A stretch of DNA of 64,000 nucleotides from assembly GCF_000299035.1 (NCBI RefSeq), contig NZ_AKCS01000005.1:372001-436000 (forward strand). Reading direction: 5' to 3'. This DNA comes from Bacillus bingmayongensis (lineage in GTDB: Bacteria > Bacillota > Bacilli > Bacillales > Bacillaceae_G). Below the pieces are notes generated by a model. The model searched no databases and was not told the origin of the DNA. It was given only the letters and a program-made list of their open reading frames with translations. Shown piece by piece: positions 33,691-41,915 of this stretch (position 1 is the first letter of the stretch; every line of letters starts with the position of its first letter). The translations under genes and the position numbers were made by a program.

Positions 33691-34227
33691 TCACTCAACA
33701 CCTAATTGCTTTTTCACTTCTTTATATACACTCATATATGCTTTTAACTCTTTTAAAAGATCATGAATTAACGGTTTTGCATCCTCACTAAGTTCACCAT
33801 CTTGCACGTATAAACCGTCTAATATAACTTGTTTTGGAATTGCATTCGCATATACGCCTCGTGCGACAATACGCATGCTATTAAGCGCGTTTATCCCACC
33901 TTTTCCACCGCCTGCAACTGCCAATAGAGCAACTGGTTTATGAACAAATTCACTGCTACTTAAGAAATCTAATGCATTTTTCAGTGCACCGCTCATTGCG
34001 TTATGATATTCTGGTGTACAAAGTACTACCCCATCTGCTTCTTTCACTAAAGTTTTTAATTTTGTTACTGCCTTTAATTCTCGTTGTGATTCTTCTCCAT
34101 TATATAAAGGCAATTCCTCTACTGCTAGATCATATAATTCCCCTTCAAATTGCTCTGCAATATATTTTGCAATAACACGTGTTCTACCAAATTTACGTGG
34201 CGTTCCGTTAATTACAACTAATTTCAT
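33691..34227 (-). CDS. NADPH-dependent FMN reductase
   Basis: This 178-residue flavoprotein has the FMN phosphate loop in INGTPRKFGRTRVIA, the isoalloxazine-binding TPEYHNAMSGALKNALDF, and VALLAVAGGGKGG. The family includes azobenzene and chromate reductases and general quinone reductases. The start is the ATG at 34227 after AAGGGGAGAAATAAAG; a start eight codons upstream overlaps that site. It is a single-gene unit. Confidence 0.9.
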   Translation of the reverse strand: MKLVVINGTPRKFGRTRVIAKYIAEQFEGELYDLAVEELPLYNGEESQRELKAVTKLKTLVKEADGVVLCTPEYHNAMSGALKNALDFLSSSEFVHKPVALLAVAGGGKGGINALNSMRIVARGVYANAIPKQVILDGLYVQDGELSEDAKPLIHDLLKELKAYMSVYKEVKKQLGVE

Positions 34228-34331
34228 CTTTATTTCTCCCCTTAGTTTCAATTTCTATCTCTATCTTATCAGAAAATTCTACACAAAACACAATAAAAAG
34301 AGGGAAAAACTTTGAGAAAATAGTATGAAAA

Positions 34332-34365
34332 ATAAAAAAAGAACTCATACTTTCGTATGAGTTCT
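34332..34365 (-). terminator. Terminator of the gluconate operon
   Basis: AGAACTCATAC and its perfect complement with a four-base loop run into seven T residues on the minus strand, just after gnd. Confidence 0.9.
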
Positions 34366-34376
34366 CGATATATCAA

Positions 34377-35276
34377 TTAATCATTTTTTACAACAGCATG
34401 TCCACCAAACTGATTGCGAAGCGCTGAAACAACTTTACCATGGAATGTATCATCTTCTTGAGAACGGTAACGCATAAACAATGACATTGCAATAACCGGA
34501 GCAGCTGCTTGTAATTCAAGCGCAGTTTCCACTGTCCACTTTCCTTCTCCAGAAGAATTCATTACACCTTTAATTCCATCTAATTTCGGATCATCAGCAA
34601 ATGCTTTTTCAGTTAAGTCCATTAACCACCCGCGGATAACCGATCCGTTTGCCCATACCTTTGCCACGTCTTCATAATTATAATTAAAATCGCTTTTATC
34701 TAATACTTCAAATCCTTCAGCAATTGCTTGCATCATTCCGTATTCAATCCCATTATGAACCATCTTTAAGAAATGTCCACTTCCAACACGGCCTGCATAG
34801 GAATAACCGTTTTCTACTGATAAGTCTTTAAATAACGGCTCTAATCGGTCAAAGATTTCTTTTTCTCCACCAATCATTAAACAAGCACCATAGCGTGCTC
34901 CTTCTACACCACCTGATGTACCGATATCTACATAGTGAAGTCCAAAGCTTTTTGCTTCTTCAGCACGGCGTAATGTATCTTTATAGAAAGAGTTCCCACC
35001 TTCAATAACGATATCTCCTTTATCTAATAATGGATATACATCTTTTAGCACTGAATCAACAATTTCTCCAGCTGGTACCATAACCCAAATCGTACGTGGA
35101 GCTTCAAGTTCTGCTACCATATCTTTTAATGTATTACGAGCATTAATGCCAGTTTGTCCTGCTTTTTCAACAAGCTCTTTATTTACATCATATACAACAA
35201 CTTCATGCCCATCTTCGTGTAAATGTTCAGCTAATGGGAAACCCATCTTTCCTAATCCGATTAATCCTAGTTTCAT
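34377..35276 (-). CDS. gnd: 6-phosphogluconate dehydrogenase, decarboxylating
   Basis: The 299-residue enzyme converts 6-phosphogluconate to ribulose 5-phosphate. It has the dinucleotide loop GLIGLGKMGFPLAEHL, IWVMVPAG, the substrate loop DIGTSGGVEGARYGACLMIGG and the catalytic GSGHFLKMVHNGIEYG. The short length marks the NAD-type (YqeC/GntZ-like) form rather than the long NADP form. Start is ATG 35276 with GGAG upstream. It is last in gntK-gntP-gnd, so imported gluconate can be phosphorylated and oxidised by one operon. Confidence 0.94.
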   Translation of the reverse strand: MKLGLIGLGKMGFPLAEHLHEDGHEVVVYDVNKELVEKAGQTGINARNTLKDMVAELEAPRTIWVMVPAGEIVDSVLKDVYPLLDKGDIVIEGGNSFYKDTLRRAEEAKSFGLHYVDIGTSGGVEGARYGACLMIGGEKEIFDRLEPLFKDLSVENGYSYAGRVGSGHFLKMVHNGIEYGMMQAIAEGFEVLDKSDFNYNYEDVAKVWANGSVIRGWLMDLTEKAFADDPKLDGIKGVMNSSGEGKWTVETALELQAAAPVIAMSLFMRYRSQEDDTFHGKVVSALRNQFGGHAVVKND

Positions 35277-35294
35277 ATAAATCAAACTCCTATT

Positions 35295-36644
35295 CTATAC
35301 AATGAGATTTAATAATGATATAAGCCCAAGAGCAACAACAGATAAAATTGTTTCCATTGCTGTCCATGTTAATAGCGTTTCTTTTACAGTCATTCCAAAG
35401 TATTCTTTAATCATCCAAAATCCAGAATCATTCACGTGTGATAAAATGAGTGATCCTGCTCCTGTTGCAAGTGCTAACAATTCAACATTTACCCCCGGGA
35501 TGCTTGCTGCAATAGGCGCTACAATACCTGCAGCCGTCATCATCGAAACCGTTGCAGAACCAGTTGCAATTCGAATAAGCGCCGCGATGCCCCAGCCTAA
35601 TAATATCGGGGAAATTTCTGATTCTTTGGCCATTTCCGCAATCGTTGTACCGATTCCTGAATCTAATAGCACTTTATTGAATGCCCCGCCCGCACCGATA
35701 ACTAAAAGTATATTCGCAATCGGGCCTAAACAATCATTTGTAAATTGTAGCACCTTATCTTTTGAAAACCCTTTTGCATAACCGAGACTAAAGAATGAAT
35801 AAATCGTCGCAATTAATAACGCAACTACAGGATCTCCAATAAAATGTAACACCTGTGCAAGTTGACTCGATTTTTCTAATGCAATCTCTGCTACTGATGC
35901 TCCAAGCATGAGCAATACAGGAAGTAAAATTGTAAATAATGTATTACCGAATCCAGGGAGCTCTTTCTTCGTATCTCGTTCAAGGAGCTGCTCAGCTACA
36001 TCTACTGGCACCTTTTTATGTATACGAGCACCAATCCATTTCCCATAAATCGGTCCTGAAATAATCGCTGTTGGAAGTCCGACAATTAATGCATATAAAA
36101 TTGTTTTTCCTACATCAGCTTTAAAGATGCCAACTGCTGCCATTGCTGCTGGATGCGGAGGAACTAATCCATGTACAACAGAAAGTCCTGCTACAAGTGG
36201 AATACCAATTGTGATAAGAGAAACTCCTGTTTCTAGAGCAATTGTAAATACAAGTGGAATTAATAATACAAACCCCACTTGGAAAAAGACCGGAATCCCT
36301 ACTAAAAATGCTACAAACATCATTGCCCAGTGAACACGTTTCGTTCCAAAACGCTCTATTAATGTATTGGCGATTCTTTCAGCACCACCAGACTCTGCCA
36401 TCATTTTCCCAAGCATTGTTCCTAGTGCTAAAACAATTGCTAAAAATCCCAACGTATTACCAAGACCTAGTTTAATAGAATCGATAATTCCTGGATCTTT
36501 TGGTGAAGTAGCAATCAATGGCATCCCCATTGCTAGCCCAACTCCGATTGCTGTTAAAATTAAAGCGACAAATGGATGCCATTTTACTACTGTAATAAGC
36601 AAAAGTAGTATGACAACAGCCGCTAGTACGATTCCAACTTCCAT
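35295..36644 (-). CDS. gntP: Gluconate permease
   Basis: The 449-residue membrane protein has 12-14 hydrophobic segments and matches the GntP family, with GLSVVHGLVPPHPAAMAAVG, GAGGAFNKVLLDSGIG and ATGAGSLILSHVNDSGFWM. It imports gluconate by proton symport. The start used is ATG 36644; a TTG three codons earlier is less likely. It lies 14 bases downstream of gntK and 18 bases before gnd. Confidence 0.95.
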   Translation of the reverse strand: MEVGIVLAAVVILLLLITVVKWHPFVALILTAIGVGLAMGMPLIATSPKDPGIIDSIKLGLGNTLGFLAIVLALGTMLGKMMAESGGAERIANTLIERFGTKRVHWAMMFVAFLVGIPVFFQVGFVLLIPLVFTIALETGVSLITIGIPLVAGLSVVHGLVPPHPAAMAAVGIFKADVGKTILYALIVGLPTAIISGPIYGKWIGARIHKKVPVDVAEQLLERDTKKELPGFGNTLFTILLPVLLMLGASVAEIALEKSSQLAQVLHFIGDPVVALLIATIYSFFSLGYAKGFSKDKVLQFTNDCLGPIANILLVIGAGGAFNKVLLDSGIGTTIAEMAKESEISPILLGWGIAALIRIATGSATVSMMTAAGIVAPIAASIPGVNVELLALATGAGSLILSHVNDSGFWMIKEYFGMTVKETLLTWTAMETILSVVALGLISLLNLIV

Positions 36645-36658
36645 TTCTCCCAATCCCC

Positions 36659-38197
36659 CTATTGTTTACGTTGGAAAGCAGCTATACAATCGAATTCTTC
36701 TTTCAAACGATCGTAAAGTCGTTCATACATGTAAAACATTTCTAAATATAAAGCCGTATTTTCTTTATTCGGTACATGATGATGGACAATTTCAATCCAC
36801 TCTTTCACTTCTTCAAGTGAATCAATCTTCCCTATTGCATATAAAGCAAGTGCTGCAGCCCCAAGTGCAGATGCTTCATGACTTTCTGGAACAAGCAATT
36901 CTTTCCCCATCATATCGGATAACATTTGTCTCCAAAATGCTGACTTTGCAAATCCACCTGAAACACGAATTTCAGAAAGAGGCCCCGTCTGATCTCGAAT
37001 CGCGAGTGCTACGGAATACACACTCATACAAACCCCTTCCATTACAGCACGAATAAAATGTTCTCGTTTATGCTGAAGGTTGATACCAAAGAATGTGCCG
37101 CGAGCATTGGCGTTCCAATATGGAGCTCGTTCTCCAGATAAGAATGGTAAAAATAACAAACCGGATGCTCCAGCTGGTACACGTTCTGCATACTGAATTA
37201 ATAAATCATACGGATCAATTCCCAGTTTTTTCGCTACCTCTTGTTCTGGGCTACCAAATTCATCACGTAACCATCTTAGTAGGATTCCACCATTATTTGT
37301 CGGACCACCAACTACCCAATGATCTTCTGTCAGTGCGTAACAAAACGTTCTACCTTTTTCATCAGTATTAATGTTCGATGAAATTGTTCGAACAGCGCCA
37401 CTTGTTCCAATCGTAATCGCAGCCTCACCAGGTGATACTGCGCCAACACCGACATTTGCAAGAACTCCATCACTTGCTCCAATTACAACTGGAGTCTGTT
37501 CATCAACCCCCATTTTCTGAGCTAATTCCGGCTTCATTCCTGATAAAATATACGTAGTTGGTACAGGCACTGATAACTGTTCAGACGAAATATCTAACAT
37601 TTCTAATACATCTACATCCCAGTTTAATGTTTCTAAATTAAATAACCCTGTAGCTGATGCAATTGAATAGTCAACAACATAGCTTGAAAATAATTGATAG
37701 ATTACATACTCTTTAATCGAAATGAACTTATGAGTACTTGCATATAATTCTGGTTCTTCTTCTTTCATCCACAATAATTTAGATAATGGTGACATCGGAT
37801 GAATCGGTGTACCTGTGCGGCGATAAATTTCATGCCCATTCATATGTTGTAGTAGGTTCTCTGATTGCTTCGTACTTCTGTTATCCGCCCAAATAATAGA
37901 TCTTGTTAGCGGAGAACCTTTTTTATCTACCGCAATTAATGCATGCATCGCAGTACTAATACCGATTGAAGAAATATCTTCCGGTAATACGTTACCCTCT
38001 TTAATGGCAACGCTTACAGATTTATATACAGCAGAACATATTACATCAGGATCTTGCTCAGCCCATCCTACATTTGGTTGAATGATTGGATAATCAATTG
38101 CATGCGAAGCAACTACTTTTCCTCTCTCTGTAAACACAACCGCTTTTGTACTTGTGGTACCGATATCAATCCCGATTACTCTCCCCCTTGTTTCCAT
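36659..38197 (-). CDS. gntK: Gluconate kinase (FGGY family)
   Basis: This 512-residue FGGY kinase phosphorylates gluconate to 6-phosphogluconate. N-terminal GIDIGTTSTKAVVF binds phosphate, WADNRS and GTPIHPMSPLSKLLWM are typical of gluconate and xylulose kinases, and EIRVSGGFAKSAFWRQMLSD is the C-terminal FGGY signature. The ATG at 38197 follows AAGGGAAG. A complete sigma-A promoter and a palindrome lie just upstream. The adjacent permease and dehydrogenase genes fix the substrate. Confidence 0.94.
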   Translation of the reverse strand: METRGRVIGIDIGTTSTKAVVFTERGKVVASHAIDYPIIQPNVGWAEQDPDVICSAVYKSVSVAIKEGNVLPEDISSIGISTAMHALIAVDKKGSPLTRSIIWADNRSTKQSENLLQHMNGHEIYRRTGTPIHPMSPLSKLLWMKEEEPELYASTHKFISIKEYVIYQLFSSYVVDYSIASATGLFNLETLNWDVDVLEMLDISSEQLSVPVPTTYILSGMKPELAQKMGVDEQTPVVIGASDGVLANVGVGAVSPGEAAITIGTSGAVRTISSNINTDEKGRTFCYALTEDHWVVGGPTNNGGILLRWLRDEFGSPEQEVAKKLGIDPYDLLIQYAERVPAGASGLLFLPFLSGERAPYWNANARGTFFGINLQHKREHFIRAVMEGVCMSVYSVALAIRDQTGPLSEIRVSGGFAKSAFWRQMLSDMMGKELLVPESHEASALGAAALALYAIGKIDSLEEVKEWIEIVHHHVPNKENTALYLEMFYMYERLYDRLKEEFDCIAAFQRKQ

Positions 38198-38235
38198 ACT
38201 GAATCTTCCCTTCATTTCTAGCAAAATCAAATCTA

Positions 38236-38284
38236 GTAAACCGTTTACATGAATTAGTATATAAAAATTTTTTTCTTAAATCAA
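38236..38284 (-). promoter_or_regulatory. Promoter and palindromic operator of gntK-gntP-gnd
   Basis: On the minus strand TTGATT (38279-38284) and TATACT (38256-38261) are separated by 17 bases, a good sigma-A promoter with start near 38249. The interrupted palindrome GTAAAC-C-GTTTAC (38236-38248) lies at the transcription start, where a repressor would block. It resembles a cre site without matching it exactly, so either CcpA or the RpiR-type regulator at 40818 could be the binder. Confidence 0.7.
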
Positions 38285-38433
38285 GTTTTAAAAAGAAAAT
38301 TTTTTTCAATATTATCCTCCTCTTCCCTAAATCCTTAGATTTTGAATACAAATTAAAACAACAAATTTGATCATTATTCCATTTAGAATAGATTTTTAAA
38401 TTTAAAATCAAGTCACCTTTCTGTTACTAACTC

Positions 38434-38493
38434 TTGTTATTCCAATAATAGTAAATTATAATTAAGGTGTGTATAGTGTGTATGGTGTGTATG
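38434..38493 (+). promoter_or_regulatory. Promoter and tandem-repeat operator of the GntR/ABC module
   Basis: TTGTTA (38434-38439) and TATAAT (38457-38462) with a 17-base spacer make a sigma-A promoter. Immediately after it, across the expected start, are three head-to-tail nine-base repeats GTGTGTATR (38467-38475, 38476-38484, 38485-38493). ATAGTG at 38473 and CACTAT at 38497 also form an inverted pair. The likely binder is the YtrA-type repressor encoded next. Confidence 0.68.
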
Positions 38494-38529
38494 TTGCACT
38501 ATAACAATTTATAATAATGAGGTTGTTTA

Positions 38530-38913
38530 ATGAAAATTATTTTAAGCAGTATATCAGATCAGCCTTTATACCAGCAGATAAAAGATCAGATCAAAACTTC
38601 CATTTTCAACAATGAGTTAAAAGAGGGTGAACAACTGCCCTCAATTCGCTCGTTAGCGAATGATTTATATGTAAGTGTCCTAACCACAAAAAGAGTCTAT
38701 GCAGAACTAGAAGCAGAAGGTTTTATTGTAACTAGAGTTGGCAAAGGATCCTATGTAGCACCTGCAAACTTAGAACTGTTACTAGAATCTAAACGCCACA
38801 TGGTGGAAGTCAAACTAGTCGAAGTTTGTCAAATGGCTCGAAATTTAGGAATTCATACAGATGATCTTCATTCCATGCTGGATTTAATTTTAGAGGAGGA
38901 GAAAGAAAAATGA
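38530..38913 (+). CDS. GntR-family regulator of the YtrA type
   Basis: The 127-residue protein has a GntR winged helix (QPLYQQIKDQIKTSIFNNEL to VTRVGKGSYVAP) and only a short helical tail instead of an effector domain, which is the YtrA subfamily. Such proteins repress their own operon with adjacent ABC transporter genes, often in response to cell-wall antibiotics. GAGG precedes the ATG. Its stop overlaps the ATPase start (ATGA). Confidence 0.9.
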   Translation: MKIILSSISDQPLYQQIKDQIKTSIFNNELKEGEQLPSIRSLANDLYVSVLTTKRVYAELEAEGFIVTRVGKGSYVAPANLELLLESKRHMVEVKLVEVCQMARNLGIHTDDLHSMLDLILEEEKEK

Positions 38914-39776
38914 GCGCTGTATTAGAAGTCAATAATTTAAGTAAAGCTTACGACAGTTTTTCATTAGAAAATGTGACTTTTTCACTAAACAAAGATTGTA
39001 TTACTGGTTTTGTTGGCACTAACGGTTCTGGAAAAACTACTACAATCAAATTAATCCTAGGTCTTGTTTTAAAAGATTCTGGAACAATTCACTTTTTAGG
39101 AAACGATATGAGCAAAAATGAAAGAAAATCAAAAAACAAAATCGGTATCGTGTTAGATGAAGGATACTTCTATGAAGAGTTAACGTTGAAAGAAATGAAG
39201 AACGTGATTGCCCCAAGCTATACTGAATGGGATGAAGCCACCTTTTTATCGTACATAGAACGGTTCCATTTAAAGTTAAATCAAAAAATTGCTACCTTAT
39301 CAAAAGGCATGCGGATGAAATATGCAGTCGCATTGGCACTCTCCCACCACGCAGATTTATTGATTATGGACGAACCAACAAGCGGTCTAGATCCATTGGT
39401 ACGAAGTGAATTGATGAATATTCTCCTCGATTTTATGAAAGAGCCTGGAAAAAGTGTCTTTTTTTCCACACATATCACCTCGGATTTAGATAAAGTTGCT
39501 GACATGATAATCTTAATTGATGATGGTAGAATCTTAGTGAATGAAGAAAAAGATCATTTACTGGATACGCACGCACTAGTAAAAGGAGACAATCAATTTA
39601 TTAATGAACAAACGCAAAAACTCTTTTTAAGTTTGCATCAATCAAAATATGGATTTGAAGGGATTACGCATCAAAAAGAGGCTGTACGTCGCCTCATACC
39701 TGGCGCGCTAATGGAAAGACCAACGATAGAGGACATTATGCTCACTTATATCGGAGGTGGTAACAATGCTAATTAA
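38910..39776 (+). CDS. ABC transporter ATP-binding protein (drug/bacitracin-resistance type)
   Basis: The 288-residue ATPase has Walker A GTNGSGKTT, a divergent signature LSKGMRMKYAVALAL, Walker B LLIMDEPTSGLDPL and the switch histidine in VFFSTHITSD. It belongs with BcrA/YtrB-type ATPases of ABC-2 exporters. It is flanked by its regulator and its permease with overlapping ends. The transported compound is unknown; peptide antibiotic export or sensing is typical of the group. Confidence 0.9.
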   Translation: MSAVLEVNNLSKAYDSFSLENVTFSLNKDCITGFVGTNGSGKTTTIKLILGLVLKDSGTIHFLGNDMSKNERKSKNKIGIVLDEGYFYEELTLKEMKNVIAPSYTEWDEATFLSYIERFHLKLNQKIATLSKGMRMKYAVALALSHHADLLIMDEPTSGLDPLVRSELMNILLDFMKEPGKSVFFSTHITSDLDKVADMIILIDDGRILVNEEKDHLLDTHALVKGDNQFINEQTQKLFLSLHQSKYGFEGITHQKEAVRRLIPGALMERPTIEDIMLTYIGGGNNAN

Positions 39777-40407
39777 CCTTGTAAAAAAAGATTTGATGCT
39801 AGTCAAAAAATCTTTTTTCGTTTTACTTATTTTTGCTGCAATCGCTCCTATTTATCTTTCTTCGCAATTAAAATTTAACGACGGCGGTCTTGTCAGCTTT
39901 CTCTTAACAGTGATTTTAGTAGAATATATTTTATTTGGTACAATATCTAGATCCGAAGATACGTATAAAGGAGCGGCTTATCTTTGTGCGACTCCATATA
40001 CACGAAATACATTTGTAAAAGCAAAATACCTCTTTATTTTTGTGATTTTCATTTGTATCGCCATCATCCGTATTCTAACATCTATTATCATTCCATCAGG
40101 CATAGAAAAATTAAGCCTTCATGCCCTGGGAATAACTTTTTTAATTCTAAGCATACTATTTGGAACCCTAATCCCTGTTCAATTCAAATTTGGCTATGAC
40201 AAAACAAAACTTATTTCGTTTTTTATTATCTTTTTTATATCTTTTACCTTTCCTACTCTTGTAAGGGGAATTCAATCGAATCCTATTAGCTTTTCAATAC
40301 CATTCCCACAAATGATTCAAGCATGGATTCCTTGTTTCATTTCGTTAGTTATTGGTTTTGTTTCAATGGTTATATCTCTAAAGATATATAGAAAAAAAGA
40401 TTTATAA
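39766..40407 (+). CDS. ABC-2 type transporter permease
   Basis: The 213-residue protein has six hydrophobic segments with short loops and is the membrane partner of the ATPase before it. A conserved stretch SRSEDTYKGAAYLCATPYT between segments two and three matches ABC-2 permeases (YtrC/YhcI style). I start at ATG 39766, eight bases after GGAGG, overlapping the ATPase gene by 11 bases. It closes the regulator-ATPase-permease unit. Confidence 0.87.
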   Translation: MLINLVKKDLMLVKKSFFVLLIFAAIAPIYLSSQLKFNDGGLVSFLLTVILVEYILFGTISRSEDTYKGAAYLCATPYTRNTFVKAKYLFIFVIFICIAIIRILTSIIIPSGIEKLSLHALGITFLILSILFGTLIPVQFKFGYDKTKLISFFIIFFISFTFPTLVRGIQSNPISFSIPFPQMIQAWIPCFISLVIGFVSMVISLKIYRKKDL

Positions 40408-40411
40408 TTAA

Positions 40412-40461
40412 GATAACACTAGGAAAATTTACTTAACGTTGTAAATTTTCCTAGTGTTATC
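40412..40461. terminator. 21-bp perfect inverted repeat, probable terminator
   Basis: A perfect 21-base inverted repeat occupies 40412-40432 and 40441-40461 with an eight-base loop; the tip-side arm is GAAAATTTAC. It lies five bases after the permease stop. Neither side has a clean T-run, so it is a strong hairpin but an atypical intrinsic terminator. Confidence 0.68.
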
Positions 40462-40482
40462 CTCTCAACTACTCGCTTTCAT

Positions 40483-40797
40483 TTAATTTCCATAAAACAC
40501 CTTAAGAATAAATTCTCTATCAGGAACTTGCAATTTTTCATACGATGTTAAAAATTGAGAGTTATCATAGACGTCTTCTTTCAAATTAACTTCAATAGAA
40601 TTAGATTCAATATTTACTATTGCATATGGTGCAGCTGATTTATTGTTACATCCTAACGATTCAGGATTCAAATAAATTGTTTTATCATCTTTAAAGTAAT
40701 ACACGGGGGGATGATGCCTAAAACAAATGAGATCCTCTTTCCGAGTATGAAATAATGTTTCTAAATTGTTTAAACTCGGATCAACAAAAATAAAAAC
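40483..40797 (-). pseudogene. Beheaded metallophosphoesterase (YfcE/MJ0936-like)
   Basis: The frame encodes about 104 residues matching only the C-terminal half of YfcE-type phosphoesterases: FVDPSLNNLETLFHTRK, then LICFRHHPPVYYF, then IYLNPESLGCNNKSAAPYA, the substrate-side loop of the family. The N-terminal metal-binding half (DxH, GDxxD, GNH) is absent. The remnant runs straight into the terminator of the upstream RpiR-type gene, marking a deletion or recombination joint. No start or ribosome site exists. Confidence 0.72.
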
Positions 40798-40818
40798 GGT
40801 GCATAGCTACACCGCTTT
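40789..40818 (-). terminator. Terminator of the RpiR-type regulator gene
   Basis: GCGGTG and CACCGT pair around an eight-base loop on the minus strand, followed by TTTTTATTTTT. The hairpin abuts the phosphoesterase remnant. Confidence 0.8.
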
Positions 40819-41672
40819 TAAATTCGCTTCATTGAAATTGTTTCACGTATACTTTGTAAGTTTTGCAACGTTTCTTCTTGTCGTTGTAATGACAATCCTA
40901 CATATAAAGTATCTAATAAACTGAGCTGTGCTAATCGTGATGAGCTTGCTTCTGTACGAAATTCCGTTTCACGCGTTGAAGTATATAACGTTATATCAGC
41001 AAGCTGGCTTAATGCCGATTTTTGATAACTTGTAATTGCAATTATGCGTGCTCCTCTTGCTTTTGCTACTTCTAATGCTTCAAGCAATCCTTTATTGCTC
41101 CCAGAATGAGAAATTGCAATCACGACCGCTTCTTTTGTAAGCAAACCAGCTCCCATAATTTGAAAATGTGAATCGACATGCGCAATACACGAAATGCCCG
41201 TTCTCATAAATTTATGATACGCATCCATCGCAATAATACCCGAGCCACCATTTCCATAAAACTCAATGCGTTCAGCTGTTTTCAATACATTTATTGCTTC
41301 TTCTAATCCTGCACCATTTAATAAATGTAATGTATCTTGTAACCCTGTAATATGCGAATGAAAAACTTTTTTAGCAACGGTTACCAGATCATCTTCTGCA
41401 GACACTTCTTCGTGAATATTTTGCATCGGTGTGTGTACAATTTCACGAGCTAATGTAATTTTCAAATCTTGAAAACCTTGAAAGCCGAGGTGCTTACATA
41501 AGCGAAAAATAGTTGCTTCTGAACTGCTAGTAACTTCAGCTAGTTCCGTAATTGATTTATGTACAACATCTTGCGGATGTTTAATAATATGTTCAGCAAT
41601 ACTTCGAAGCTTCGGCGATAAACCATTTAATGAAGCCTGAATCTTTCCTATACCAATTTTCGTACCAGGCAT
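40818..41672 (-). CDS. MurR/RpiR-family regulator with SIS domain
   Basis: The 284-residue regulator has an N-terminal HTH_6 domain (ITELAEVTSSSEATIFRLCK) and a C-terminal SIS sugar-phosphate-binding domain (IEFYGNGGSGIIAMDAYHKF, VIAISHSGSNKGLLEAL). Such proteins respond to phosphosugars. It faces the same way as the gnt operon but is now separated from it by the GntR/ABC module. It may control gluconate genes through the palindrome at 38236; that is inference. GGAG precedes the ATG. Confidence 0.9.
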   Translation of the reverse strand: MPGTKIGIGKIQASLNGLSPKLRSIAEHIIKHPQDVVHKSITELAEVTSSSEATIFRLCKHLGFQGFQDLKITLAREIVHTPMQNIHEEVSAEDDLVTVAKKVFHSHITGLQDTLHLLNGAGLEEAINVLKTAERIEFYGNGGSGIIAMDAYHKFMRTGISCIAHVDSHFQIMGAGLLTKEAVVIAISHSGSNKGLLEALEVAKARGARIIAITSYQKSALSQLADITLYTSTRETEFRTEASSSRLAQLSLLDTLYVGLSLQRQEETLQNLQSIRETISMKRI

Positions 41673-41698
41673 GATGTATCTTCTCCTTCCATAGTAGC

Positions 41699-41860
41699 TT
41701 TATCCCGCATTAACGGGCAGTAAGCCTCCCACCTCAACATTCAGCGAAAGCAAAGAAGTAAAGAAGCTAGGTGGGAGATCAACTGTCCGTAAAAGCCCGA
41801 TTGGTTCAACTAATAATCAGTGGGGATGAAAAACCCCCACTGATTAAAGTTTCACTTTAT
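41699..41860. repeat. bcr1-like mobile repeat of the B. cereus group
   Basis: About 152 bases lie between two copies of TTTAT (41699-41703 and 41856-41860), the target duplication described for bcr1 elements. Inside are two hairpins: one from ACGGGCAGT with CTCCCACCT pairing with 41769-41790, the other AATCAGTGGGG with CCCCACTGATT near 41815-41845. A truncated copy lies at 7926. Size, ends and structure all fit bcr1, which is non-coding and specific to this group. It sits between the RpiR gene and a response-regulator gene. Confidence 0.82.
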
Positions 41861-41915
41861 TGTACCTAATTATTGAAAGAAGAAAAACCTTTATTGGGTA
41901 TTGTTATGTATTTTT

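Noticed and set aside
36367-37056. A 229-codon plus-strand frame spanning the gntP-gntK border
   Set aside because: It crosses two clear minus-strand genes, has antisense-type composition and no ribosome site.
38236-38248. Classical CcpA cre site
   Set aside because: The palindrome has one extra central base compared with the cre consensus, so it is reported as an operator of unknown binder.
38467-38493. Three GTGTGTATR copies as a CRISPR or satellite
   Set aside because: Only three nine-base units without spacers; position at a promoter fits an operator.
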